This document shows positions 14,802-23,086 of a DNA stretch of 53,453 nucleotides, one piece after another. The translations under genes were made by a program, and so were the position numbers. The notes under the pieces are model-generated. The model was not told where the DNA came from and did not search any database. It worked only from the letters and a program-made list of their open reading frames with translations. This DNA is from a bacterium (GTDB lineage: Bacteria; UBA10199; 2-02-FULL-44-16; JAAZCA01): positions 1 to 53,453 of the forward strand of contig JAJZQH010000015.1 in the NCBI GenBank assembly GCA_021810905.1, written 5' to 3'. Each line of letters starts with the position of its first letter. Position 1 is the stretch's first letter.

Positions 14802-16054
14802 CGCTCGCCCCCCTCGCTTTTCTCAGGTACGAGGTTGATCTCCACTTCCAGGACGGCCCGGTCGGTCGCGCGCGTCACGCGATACAGGTAGCGGCCGGAA
14901 CGGAATGATTCGCCGATCTTCGGTATGCGCTCGAACGAATGGATGACGAACCCGGCGACCGTCTGATACGCGCCCTTGGGGATATCGAGCCCCAGCCTCG
15001 CGTTTGCATGGGCCACCTCCATCCTGCACCTCACGATGTAGCGGTGCCTGCCAATGCGCCAGTACAGCTGCTTCGTCTCGTCGTGCTCGTCGCGGATTTC
15101 ACCGATGACCTCTTCGAGCAGGTCCTCTACTGTAACGATTCCCGTCGCAGCGCCGAATTCGTCGACTGCCACGGCCATAGGTCTGCCGCCGCGCTTCATC
15201 GCGACGAGCAGCTCGTCGAGCGGCATATCCTCCGGGACGAAGTAAGCGGGCCGCATCAACTCGCGCACCGTGTGCCCCTCCTCGCCGAAGAGCAGATCAG
15301 TGCTCGTGAGCATACCGACCACGTTATATGCGTGCCCTTCCGTCACCGGCACGCGCGAGAAGCCGTGTTCGTCGAGCGTGCGCGCCGCCTCCTCGCGGCT
15401 TGCGGAGACGGGAATCGATATGACGTCGACGAGCGGCGTCATTATCTGACCGACGTGCTTGTCCGCCAGATCGAAAAGCCTGGATATGAGAGTGCGCTCG
15501 GCCTGCCGCACGTCGCTCGATTCCGGCGTACCCACCTCAAGCATCAGCTCAAGCTCCTCGCGCGAAATCGGTGGGGCCTTTCCCTTCTGTTTCTGGACGC
15601 GGCCCAGGATGAGATAGGTCAACCTCGAAAAAACCCAGACTACCGGATACAGCACGAACGAGATCGTAAACAGCAGAGGCGCTATGCGCAGCACGATGCG
15701 GTCGGCATAATGCTGATAGATGCTCTTGGGAAGAATTTCGCCGAACAGGAGCGTGAACGGCCAGTACACTATCGCCAGCGGCGCGTACTGCGGCCCGTAA
15801 CGGTCAATGATGAAGAGAGTGGTGACGACCGAACCGGTGACGGTGCAGAGATTGGTCCCGAACAACGTCGTTGCAAAAAAAGTCGCCGGACGCTTGATCA
15901 GATGGAGTGCAGAGCGCGCCCTCGCGGAACCTGCGTCGGTTGCGAGAGCCAGGCGGTATTTGTCCGCGCTCACCACCGCCATCTCGCTGCCTGAAAAAAA
16001 CCCCTCGAGCAGGAGCGCGACCGCAAGTATGACGATGACAAGGATGAGGCTCAT
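14798..16054 (-). CDS. CNNM/CorC-family transporter with DUF21, CBS pair and CorC domain
   Basis: This 418-residue membrane protein of the HlyC/CorC (CNNM) family is linked with Mg2+ or Co2+ efflux. An N-terminal DUF21 domain covers about 1-185 with the GSEMAVVSADKYRLA motif and FGEILPKSIYQHYAD. Two CBS domains follow (about 205-330, MTPLVDVISIPV; VDEFGAATGIVTVEDLLEEV), then a CorC/HlyC domain (about 345-410). It overlaps its neighbours by four bases at both ends. It is a paralogue of the next gene upstream, and the two may work as a heteromer. Confidence 0.85.
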   Translation of the reverse strand: MSLILVIVILAVALLLEGFFSGSEMAVVSADKYRLALATDAGSARARSALHLIKRPATFFATTLFGTNLCTVTGSVVTTLFIIDRYGPQYAPLAIVYWPFTLLFGEILPKSIYQHYADRIVLRIAPLLFTISFVLYPVVWVFSRLTYLILGRVQKQKGKAPPISREELELMLEVGTPESSDVRQAERTLISRLFDLADKHVGQIMTPLVDVISIPVSASREEAARTLDEHGFSRVPVTEGHAYNVVGMLTSTDLLFGEEGHTVRELMRPAYFVPEDMPLDELLVAMKRGGRPMAVAVDEFGAATGIVTVEDLLEEVIGEIRDEHDETKQLYWRIGRHRYIVRCRMEVAHANARLGLDIPKGAYQTVAGFVIHSFERIPKIGESFRSGRYLYRVTRATDRAVLEVEINLVPEKSEGGER

Positions 16055-17046
16055 TCCTCTATCTCCCCGAACAATTCCTGCTGCACGTCATCGAGCGTGA
16101 CGACTCCGATCACCCGCTGGAACTCGTCGATCACCAGGGCCATGTGCAAATGCGTGCGCTGAAACTCCTTGAGCAGTTCTTCGAGCGGAGTGCGTCTGCC
16201 CACAAAAAGCGGATGTCTCAGGAGCGTGCGCATGTCGATCTGTGCGCCCGAAGTCCGCCGCCTGTTGAACGAGAAGAGGTCGCGCACGTGCAATATTCCT
16301 ATTACGTTTGAACGATCCCCCTCGAAAACCGGGACCCTCGAAAACTGCGAGTTTTTGATCTCCTCCATCATCCGCTCGTAGGATGTGTCGACGGGCAGCG
16401 CGAAAAGCTCTTCAGCCGGAGTCATTATTTCGCCCACGACCTTGTCGGTGAAATCGAAGACGTTGTGAATAATCTCGCGCTCTTCCTCCACGATGGCGCC
16501 GCCCTGGCGGCCCATATCCACCAGCCTGCGGAACTCCTGCTCCATGATCATGGGCTCCTCAGCTACACTCTTGCTGCCCAGGGTACGCATGACGCCGTTC
16601 GCAATCCACGTGAGCACTACGCGCAGTGGAGCTATCAGCTTATAGAAAGGCCTGATCGGCACGATGAAGATGGGAGCGAGCTGCGCCGCATAGCGAATCG
16701 CGATGTTCTTGGGGAGGATTTCGCCGAACGTCATGATGATCGGGGTGATGACGGCCACGGCGATGAAGGTCTGGACCTCCACGTTGGATCTGCAGAACCT
16801 GCTGATGATCGCAGCGCCGACGATAGATATCGAAACATTGACGAGTTCGTTTCCAAAAAGAATCGTTACGATCAGATCCCTCGGCTTGCGGAGGCTTGCG
16901 ATGATATTTTCGGCAGCCCAGCCGCCGACCTGCTTGAGCTTGTGCACATGGACGCGCGAGAGCGAAAAGAGAGCGGTCTCAGACGCGGAAAAAAACGCGG
17001 AGCAACCGAGCAGAAAGAGAAACAGGACGATCATAGAAAACATCAT
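16051..17046 (-). CDS. CNNM/CorC-family transporter lacking the C-terminal CorC domain
   Basis: This 331-residue paralogue of the downstream gene has a DUF21 membrane domain (about 1-190; CSAFFSASETALFSLSR, FGEILPKNIAIRYAA) and a CBS pair (about 205-328; IMTPAEELFALPV, VIDEFQRVIGVVTLDDV). It ends right after the second CBS domain and so lacks the terminal CorC domain. CBS domains in this family bind adenine nucleotides and Mg2+. ATGA overlaps join it to thiL upstream and to its paralogue downstream. Confidence 0.85.
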   Translation of the reverse strand: MMFSMIVLFLFLLGCSAFFSASETALFSLSRVHVHKLKQVGGWAAENIIASLRKPRDLIVTILFGNELVNVSISIVGAAIISRFCRSNVEVQTFIAVAVITPIIMTFGEILPKNIAIRYAAQLAPIFIVPIRPFYKLIAPLRVVLTWIANGVMRTLGSKSVAEEPMIMEQEFRRLVDMGRQGGAIVEEEREIIHNVFDFTDKVVGEIMTPAEELFALPVDTSYERMMEEIKNSQFSRVPVFEGDRSNVIGILHVRDLFSFNRRRTSGAQIDMRTLLRHPLFVGRRTPLEELLKEFQRTHLHMALVIDEFQRVIGVVTLDDVQQELFGEIEE

Positions 17047-18041
17047 TTACCCCTGCTCGCGAAGTGATCGAATCCCCGCATTGCGATTTCGATCCGTTTT
17101 CCATCCCGCGATCTCACCTCGCGCGATTCGCGATCCGCGACGATTTTTCCTATGCGCGAGACTGGAATCGGAAGAGAGGGAGCTATCTCGCGATCGAATT
17201 CACCCGCAACCTCGGAGCGCACCGTAAAGATCAGCTCGTAGTCCTCTCCGCCTGAAAGCACGAGTTCAGCCGGGTTCAGACCTAGCTCGGCGGAAAGCCC
17301 GTCGAAGCGCGGCTCTCTAGGAACAAGCCAATCCTCGATTTCGAATCCTACTCCGCTGGCCTCAGCAATGTGCGAAAGATCCGCCATCAGCCCGTCGCTC
17401 GAATCGATCATAGCGCTCACCATGCCGCATTTCATGAGCGCCTCTCCCGCGGCCAGGCGAGGTTCAGGATCGAGATGGCGCCTGACAAAAAGCGCACAAG
17501 CATCATCGCGCCTTCCGGATTCAAGGCACGCGAGCCCAAGGGCCGCACTGCCTGACGTGCCCGTGACGTATACCGCATCGCCTGGCCGTGCGCCGCTGCG
17601 CAGGATCGCCCTCCCGCTCTCTATCTCGCCCAGCATTGCAATGGAGATTAGCAAGCCCGAACGCGAGGCCGACGTGTCGCCGCCTATGAGCAGTGCGCCG
17701 GAGGCTCGAGCGCGCTCTCTCATACCAGCGTAGAGTTGCAAAGCGCCTTCGGCGCCCAGATCATCGGGAACTGCGAGCGACACGATGTAGAATCGTGGAA
17801 CGCCGCCCATCGACGCGATATCGCTCAAATTCGCGGCCATCGCTTTTTTGCCTAGAGACGCAAGATCGGTCCACTCGCGTCTGAAGTGCACTCCCTCGAT
17901 CAGCGCGTCGGCGGTAACGAGCCAGTCACGCCCGGATGGGCCCGCGATCACGGCGCAATCGTCGCCGACACCGTGCGCGAGATCCCGCGCCTCGCGAGGC
18001 GCGCCTTCGGTCAACTTTGCGATGAGTTCGAATTCAGTCAT
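17043..18041 (-). CDS. thiL: Thiamine-monophosphate kinase ThiL
   Basis: This 332-residue enzyme phosphorylates thiamine monophosphate to thiamine diphosphate with ATP, the last step of cofactor synthesis. Motifs are GVGDDCAVI, DALIEGVHF, NLSDIASMGG, GGDTSAS, DSSDGLMADLSHIAEA and SGGEDYELIF, all typical of ThiL in the PurM-like ATPase superfamily. The start is ATG at 18041 (MTEFELI), which overlaps the upstream lipoprotein stop as ATGA; a longer frame to 18083 is not needed. No TPP riboswitch is seen. Length is normal. Confidence 0.92.
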   Translation of the reverse strand: MTEFELIAKLTEGAPREARDLAHGVGDDCAVIAGPSGRDWLVTADALIEGVHFRREWTDLASLGKKAMAANLSDIASMGGVPRFYIVSLAVPDDLGAEGALQLYAGMRERARASGALLIGGDTSASRSGLLISIAMLGEIESGRAILRSGARPGDAVYVTGTSGSAALGLACLESGRRDDACALFVRRHLDPEPRLAAGEALMKCGMVSAMIDSSDGLMADLSHIAEASGVGFEIEDWLVPREPRFDGLSAELGLNPAELVLSGGEDYELIFTVRSEVAGEFDREIAPSLPIPVSRIGKIVADRESREVRSRDGKRIEIAMRGFDHFASRGK

Positions 18042-19981
18042 TTTGCCGAAGTTATCTGGCCCCCTCGTACAGTAAGCACCCACATCTGGCGCACGGCCTC
18101 GCCCTCTTCGTTAAAAGAGGTCTTGCCGGCTACGCCTGGAAAATCCGTAGTGCGCGCGATGGCTTCGCGCAGCGAATCGCGCCGCGCCGCGCCCTTGCGC
18201 TGGACCGCATCGATTACGATCCGCATCGTGTCGTAACCCAGCGCTTCGAGCAGGGTCGCGTCGACGTTATATGCCTGTTTGAAGTGAGTGACAAAACCCG
18301 CTACCTCTGCATCCGGAGTCCCCCGATAGAATGAATCCACGAAGAGCGAACCCTCCAGCGCATCGGCTCCTCTGCCGCCCATCTCGGGATCGTTCCACCT
18401 GGCGATTCCGAGGAGATTCACCTTCTCAGGGCTGCCAAGGGAGATCATCTTTGCGATCGCGACCGCAGCCCACGATGCGTCCGGGATAAAGATCGCGTCG
18501 TAGGACGCACCGGCTTGAGTGAAATCGTACGCCTGCTTCGACGCCTCTTCGCCTGCCTGTTCCACGGCGCCGCGGCCGCGCAGTTCATTCACAGGCTGTA
18601 TCTGGCTCGGAGAATAGGTCTTGCTGGCGACCACACGGCCGCCCTCCGCCTTTACCGCATCCTGGAAGAGCCTGACATATTCCGCGGCCTTCCTGTTGTT
18701 GGGCGCCAGAATAAAGAATCGTTTGTAGCCCTTTGTGTGCACGGCATAGCTGACGAGGGTGCCCATCTCCGATGACGTGGAAACGGAATTTTTGAAGACG
18801 TAGTCGCCCACCTCCGCAACTCCTTCGCGCTGCGAAAGCGAAATCAGCGGAATGCCCAGCTCCTGCGCACGTTGTCCCGCCTCAAGCGCCTCTGCCGATG
18901 CAAGAGGACCTACGATCGCAAGGACGTCCTTGTCCTGCGCCAGCTCGGCGACCGCCGCAGCGGAGCCGCCCGGCGTTGAAGCGGAATCCTTGATAACTAT
19001 GCGCATCCCCGAAGGTCCCGTGCACGGTTCGTATAGGCCTATGGCGCATTCTATTCCGTGGAGCACGGACTCGCCGTAAACTCCGAAACGTCCGGTAAGA
19101 GGCAGGACCACGCCGACCGCTATGCCAGCGGACTCTCCGACCGCTCCGCCAAGTTCCGTCATGAGCGTACGCGCGGAGCTGTAATATTCGTGTTTGGGAT
19201 AATTGCCGATGTAGGCGCGCAATAGGCGCGTGGCCTCCGCAGTGTCACCGGAGCGGTGATATACGAGCGCGAGTTTATAGAGGGCGTAACCGCCGGAACG
19301 CTTGCCCTTCATATCCTTGAGAGGAAGAGTCTCCACGTCGGCAGCGCTTATCTTGGGATCGTCTACCCACGCCCTTGCTTTGGCCACGGCGTCCGACTCG
19401 GAAACGATCTTCTCATCCGGCAATCCCGAGGGAGGAGCCGCTCCATCCGCATAATCGTCGAGCAGCCACAGATACCAGACGATGGACTTGCTGGCAGGCT
19501 CATGCGCCGCCGCCGCTGCGGAAACGCCCAGCGAATCCATGCGGAGCCTGAGCACGGCGCTCGCTTCGCTACGCCGTATCGCCGCAAGCTCGTTCAGAGC
19601 CTCCGCGGGCCTCTGCATGCGGTAGAGCGCGAGGGCTGACTTGAACCTCGCCTTCGGTTCTATGCCGGGAGATGCGATCTCGCCGTATGAAGATCTGTAG
19701 AATTTTACAGCACCGTCGTAATCCTTGCGGATGAACGCTATTTCACCGCGCAGGAATCTGGCCTCGTCGGTGAGTTCGGTGTAGGGAGATTCGGAAATAA
19801 ATCGTGCGAGCGCGCCGTCCGCGGTGGAAAATTTCTTGTCCATGTAAAGCTGTCCGGCCTGTTTGAACTGCGCCAGCGTCTCCGGCGTGGCCGAATTAGG
19901 ATAGCGAACGCTGCGCGTACCGCCCGTAGCGCAACCGGCCAGCACTATTATTGCCACGCAGCACAACAGCAGCTTTTTCAT
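18038..19981 (-). CDS. LpoA-like lipoprotein: TPR region plus periplasmic binding domain
   Basis: This is a 647-residue lipoprotein with signal peptide MKKLLLCCVAIIVLAGC (lipobox LAGC, Cys17). Residues about 35-280 are TPR-like helices (QAGQLYMDKKFSTADGALAR, LARFISESPYTEL). Residues about 290-640 form a type-I periplasmic-binding fold (VGVVLPLTGRFGVYGESVLH, LAIVGPLASAEALEAGQRAQ, GIPLISLSQREG). The same architecture is seen in LpoA, the outer-membrane activator of penicillin-binding protein 1A, but also in branched-chain amino-acid binding lipoproteins. A role in cell-wall synthesis is therefore inference. It sits 24 bases after grpE and overlaps thiL by four bases. Confidence 0.8.
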   Translation of the reverse strand: MKKLLLCCVAIIVLAGCATGGTRSVRYPNSATPETLAQFKQAGQLYMDKKFSTADGALARFISESPYTELTDEARFLRGEIAFIRKDYDGAVKFYRSSYGEIASPGIEPKARFKSALALYRMQRPAEALNELAAIRRSEASAVLRLRMDSLGVSAAAAAHEPASKSIVWYLWLLDDYADGAAPPSGLPDEKIVSESDAVAKARAWVDDPKISAADVETLPLKDMKGKRSGGYALYKLALVYHRSGDTAEATRLLRAYIGNYPKHEYYSSARTLMTELGGAVGESAGIAVGVVLPLTGRFGVYGESVLHGIECAIGLYEPCTGPSGMRIVIKDSASTPGGSAAAVAELAQDKDVLAIVGPLASAEALEAGQRAQELGIPLISLSQREGVAEVGDYVFKNSVSTSSEMGTLVSYAVHTKGYKRFFILAPNNRKAAEYVRLFQDAVKAEGGRVVASKTYSPSQIQPVNELRGRGAVEQAGEEASKQAYDFTQAGASYDAIFIPDASWAAVAIAKMISLGSPEKVNLLGIARWNDPEMGGRGADALEGSLFVDSFYRGTPDAEVAGFVTHFKQAYNVDATLLEALGYDTMRIVIDAVQRKGAARRDSLREAIARTTDFPGVAGKTSFNEEGEAVRQMWVLTVRGGQITSAK

Positions 19982-20005
19982 TATTCCCCCGAATTTTTGC
20001 CAACG

Positions 20006-20596
20006 TCACTTCGAATTATCTTCCGCCGCCTTCGCAACCGTGACCATCGCGGGTCTCAGCAACCTGTCGAAGAGCCGGTAGCCTGCGCGGTGCACCGCCA
20101 TCACGGCTCCCGGTTCGCGCGCGTCGCTCTCCACCACAGCGATCGCCTCATGCTGCGCGGGATCGAACGGCTCTCCCAGGGCCGGAACCTCCTTGAGACC
20201 AAATTTTTCAAGCGTGGCGCCGAGCGAGCGTCGCGCCAGGGCGACGCCATCCGCGAACTTCTTGACGTCTTCCGACGGATCGACCGGCAGATGTTCGAGT
20301 ACGCGATCCATATCGTCGAGCGCCGGCAGGAGTTCCGAAAGGAGTCTTTCGTTGCTGAATCTCGTCAGCTCTTCGTGCTCCCTGGACATGCGTTTCTTGA
20401 AATTTTCGAATTCAGCCATCACGCGGAGCAGCTTGTCGTAATGCTGTTTCGCTTCTTCTTCAGCCGCGCGGAGATGCGCGCCAAGGTCCTCTTCCTGCTG
20501 CTCATTCACCGGCTTATCGGAGGGCTGCGCCTCCGCAGTTATTTCTTCAGGAGTCACGGAGTCCTGAAATTTTGATATCCTATTCTGCTTCATCAT
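20006..20596 (-). CDS. grpE: Nucleotide exchange factor GrpE
   Basis: This 196-residue protein is the co-chaperone that drives ADP release from DnaK. An acidic N-terminal coiled coil covers about 20-100 (LLRVMAEFENFKKRMSREHE is the family signature), and the C-terminal beta wing contains GLKEVPALGEPFDPAQHEAI. The start may be either of two consecutive ATG codons. The gene follows hrcA after nine bases, the usual heat-shock order, but dnaK and dnaJ do not follow; a lipoprotein gene does. Confidence 0.93.
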   Translation of the reverse strand: MMKQNRISKFQDSVTPEEITAEAQPSDKPVNEQQEEDLGAHLRAAEEEAKQHYDKLLRVMAEFENFKKRMSREHEELTRFSNERLLSELLPALDDMDRVLEHLPVDPSEDVKKFADGVALARRSLGATLEKFGLKEVPALGEPFDPAQHEAIAVVESDAREPGAVMAVHRAGYRLFDRLLRPAMVTVAKAAEDNSK

Positions 20597-20605
20597 AGCG
20601 ATCCC

Positions 20606-21637
20606 CTACGATGCGAGCGTGTCGCTCAATACCTTTGCGGTGAAATCGACGATCGGCACCACTCGCGAATAGTCCATGCGCATCGGTCCGATAACCCCGA
20701 GCGCGCCGATGACCCTGCCGTCCTTGAAATACGGAGCGCTCACGATCCCCAGAGAATCCATATTCTGAAGACCGGCATCGGATCCGACGAAGATGCTCAC
20801 CCCGCTGCCCTCGCGGCACCGCTCGAGAAGATGAAGGAGCGAACGCTTCTCCTCAATTGCGTCGATCACGCGGCGGAACGCCTCCGCCTCGGCGAACTCG
20901 GGCTCGCTCAGCAGATGCAGTTCGCCCTCAACCACGAGTTCGGCGCCCGGCACCACTCCCAGGACCTCCCTTGAGAGCGACATCGCCTGCTTGAGCAGCG
21001 AATCGTAATCCGCGCGCTCAGCAGCGAGCTCGCGCTCGGCTTTTTCGACGGCTTCTTCCAAAGTGAGGCCCATGAACGCCTGGTTACAGTAGTTGGCGAT
21101 GCGCTCCAGTTCGGGATAGGTATAATCTTCGCTCACCTCAATGAGGCGGTTCTCCACCATTCCATCCTGCGATACGAAGATGCCGAGGAGCCTTCTGCCT
21201 GAAAGCGGAACGAATTCGATCTGCTTGAATACGACCCTGCCTGCGTCGGGCGTTACCACGAGACCCGCGTAGCGGGATACGGCAGCCAGCATCTTGGAAG
21301 TTCGCCTGAGCACGCTGCCCACGCGGCGTTCGTCGCCCTCGCAGCGGATGCGAATGGCCTCCATCTCGCCTTCGGACAGCTCTCTTCGCTTGAGGAGCGA
21401 ATCCACGTACAGCCGCATGCCTGCATCGGTGGGAACCCTTCCGGCCGAGACGTGCGGCTGGCCCACGAGCCCCATCTCGGTAAGATCAGCCATCACGTTG
21501 CGAACGGTGGCGGAAGAGAGACTGCCCGCATGTTTTTGGGCAATCGTCCGCGACCCCACCGGCTGCGCGCTGGCGATGTAATCTGAGATCAGGATATTCA
21601 GGATCTCAAGGTGTCTGGCTGATACTCGATTCGTCAT
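20606..21637 (-). CDS. hrcA: Heat-inducible transcription repressor HrcA
   Basis: This 343-residue repressor of class I heat-shock genes has an N-terminal winged helix (about 1-85; SARHLEILNILISDYIASAQ, PVGSRTIAQ, SSATVRNVMADLTEMGLV) and a GAF-like dimerisation domain (about 90-335). It normally binds the CIRCE operator (TTAGCACTC-N9-GAGTGCTAA) together with GroEL. No such sequence is seen upstream. Instead a different perfect inverted repeat lies at 21701-21724. It is the first gene of a seven-gene operon reaching to larC. Confidence 0.93.
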   Translation of the reverse strand: MTNRVSARHLEILNILISDYIASAQPVGSRTIAQKHAGSLSSATVRNVMADLTEMGLVGQPHVSAGRVPTDAGMRLYVDSLLKRRELSEGEMEAIRIRCEGDERRVGSVLRRTSKMLAAVSRYAGLVVTPDAGRVVFKQIEFVPLSGRRLLGIFVSQDGMVENRLIEVSEDYTYPELERIANYCNQAFMGLTLEEAVEKAERELAAERADYDSLLKQAMSLSREVLGVVPGAELVVEGELHLLSEPEFAEAEAFRRVIDAIEEKRSLLHLLERCREGSGVSIFVGSDAGLQNMDSLGIVSAPYFKDGRVIGALGVIGPMRMDYSRVVPIVDFTAKVLSDTLAS

Positions 21638-21675
21638 TTCATTAAGAGATTCAAGAGATTGCAGATCTTTTTCAC

Positions 21676-21687
21676 GGTGCCAGGCAC
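21676..21687. repeat. GTGCCAGGCAC palindrome, copy 3
   Basis: GGTGCCAGGCAC is the reverse-orientation form of the palindrome at 677 and 12316. It lies in the hrcA upstream region. Confidence 0.5.
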
Positions 21688-21700
21688 GCTAACAACCACA

Positions 21701-21724
21701 AGTTGCATTGTCAATGATGCAACT
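21701..21724. promoter_or_regulatory. Inverted repeat upstream of hrcA, candidate operator
   Basis: AGTTGCAT and ATGCAACT are perfect eight-base arms with an eight-base spacer (TGTCAATG), about 65 bases ahead of the hrcA start. The geometry resembles CIRCE (nine-base arms, nine-base spacer), but the sequence differs. It could alternatively be a weak terminator for the upstream gene at 21752, though no T run follows. Confidence 0.4.
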
Positions 21725-21751
21725 GAACTTGAGCCGGCAACGCCGGAGCGC

Positions 21752-23014
21752 TCATCTGACGAACGTCAAACCGGCGCCGGTAATCCATGTATCGAGGGGG
21801 GCGAGCGGAGCATCCCCAGACGCTTCTAGCTGGGTCGCTGAATGGAAATCCCAGCCTGGATCGCCTTCACGGGGAGCGGTCGGCTCTTCGATAAATTCCG
21901 CGTTTTCAGCCGCTACCACAAGAGGCGCTCCGCTGGAATGTGACTCGTGTATATCGCAGAGCGATTCGAGAAGGTCATATTTTTTAGAGGCGCGCATATT
22001 CATCGCCTCGAGGCCCGCAAGTGCGAGTTCGCGATCGCGCCTGCTTCCGCCTTCTTTTCGAGCAGAAATGCGATCGTCGAAAATCCGCTTCGGAAGATAT
22101 TCACCTACCATCGTTTTCCAAAGTCTGGAGACGTCACACCTTGCACGGCCGTCCGGCCCCACTTCTGCTCCCAGACTCGGCCAGGCCTGCAGTCCCTCCT
22201 CCTGCATGAGCCCGGTCCATTCCGGAATTTTGTGCATAACCGCGAACTCCAGCGCGGCGCAGAGAGACGCGGCTCCGATTCCCATCCGCCTGAGCTTATT
22301 CCCGACGTAGATATTGCGCGAGGTAATGCCCGGCATTCCCATCGCGACAGCGAGACCTACATCGTAGCTCAATTCTCGTCCTCTGATATCCTGCCTGGCA
22401 TAGAGGCCTTCGACCTCGATCTCATGGCGAAACTCGCTCAGGGCGCGATGGCTGATCGCAATACCACCGAGCGGTACGAGAGGCCCGCCGATATTTACAA
22501 GCTCCACGAGATCCATGAGCGTGAGCCGGCTGTGCAGTTCTCGCCTGAGAAAATCACGCACCTCCGTCGGGGTCTTCAGCACTATATGCGTGAAGGTATC
22601 ATCGTTTTCAGCTGCTCTACGGACGATTACTGCTAAGCCCTTCCCCAGGAGTCTTTCCGTCATTCGCTCGATCGCACTATCGATGCGCCGGCTGCTTTCC
22701 AGCCGCGCATTCGAAAACCTGTAGAGCAGATCCGCTTCATAGGTCCTTCCTTCACGCTCGCGCGCAAGCGCAAGATCCGCGATGGGCGTTTCCCTGTACA
22801 CTGGCAGGCTGCGAAGTCTCGGCGCCAGCGACATCGACCCTATGAATCTGCTCCTCAACGCAGCTGATATGCCGGAAACTGGTTTGACAACGTGCCTGTA
22901 TTCATCGGCCGCATTGACGGAGCGGTGTAGAATCCGCGGACCTTGAAAAAATTCTGACGATGTAAGCGCTCCATACGAAACCGAGCGCATACCCTTTATA
23001 TCTATAAGCCCCAT
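21752..23014 (-). CDS. Protein of unknown function with a GNAT-like segment
   Basis: The 420-residue product is not fully recognised. Its middle part (about 245-285) reads ITSRNIYVGNKLRRMGIGAA followed by a helix, which resembles the acetyl-CoA-binding R-x-x-G-x-G/A loop of GNAT N-acetyltransferases. The N-terminal third is basic and helical (RLESSRRIDSAIERMTERLL). The C-terminal third is rich in charged residues and may be disordered. No signal peptide is seen. The start is ATG at 23014 with GAGGAGA upstream, rather than the upstream ATG at 23041. The gene stands alone between hrcA and rnd, all on the same strand. Confidence 0.55.
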   Translation of the reverse strand: MGLIDIKGMRSVSYGALTSSEFFQGPRILHRSVNAADEYRHVVKPVSGISAALRSRFIGSMSLAPRLRSLPVYRETPIADLALAREREGRTYEADLLYRFSNARLESSRRIDSAIERMTERLLGKGLAVIVRRAAENDDTFTHIVLKTPTEVRDFLRRELHSRLTLMDLVELVNIGGPLVPLGGIAISHRALSEFRHEIEVEGLYARQDIRGRELSYDVGLAVAMGMPGITSRNIYVGNKLRRMGIGAASLCAALEFAVMHKIPEWTGLMQEEGLQAWPSLGAEVGPDGRARCDVSRLWKTMVGEYLPKRIFDDRISARKEGGSRRDRELALAGLEAMNMRASKKYDLLESLCDIHESHSSGAPLVVAAENAEFIEEPTAPREGDPGWDFHSATQLEASGDAPLAPLDTWITGAGLTFVR

Positions 23015-23086
23015 CTCTCTCCTCGCATATTTTGTCATCAATCCATAACGCGCACATTTTCGGCAGATTTGCGAAAAAGTTGCGGA

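Noticed and set aside
18042-18200. TPP riboswitch ahead of thiL
   Set aside because: thiL overlaps the preceding gene by four bases, and no conserved thi-box-like elements were seen.
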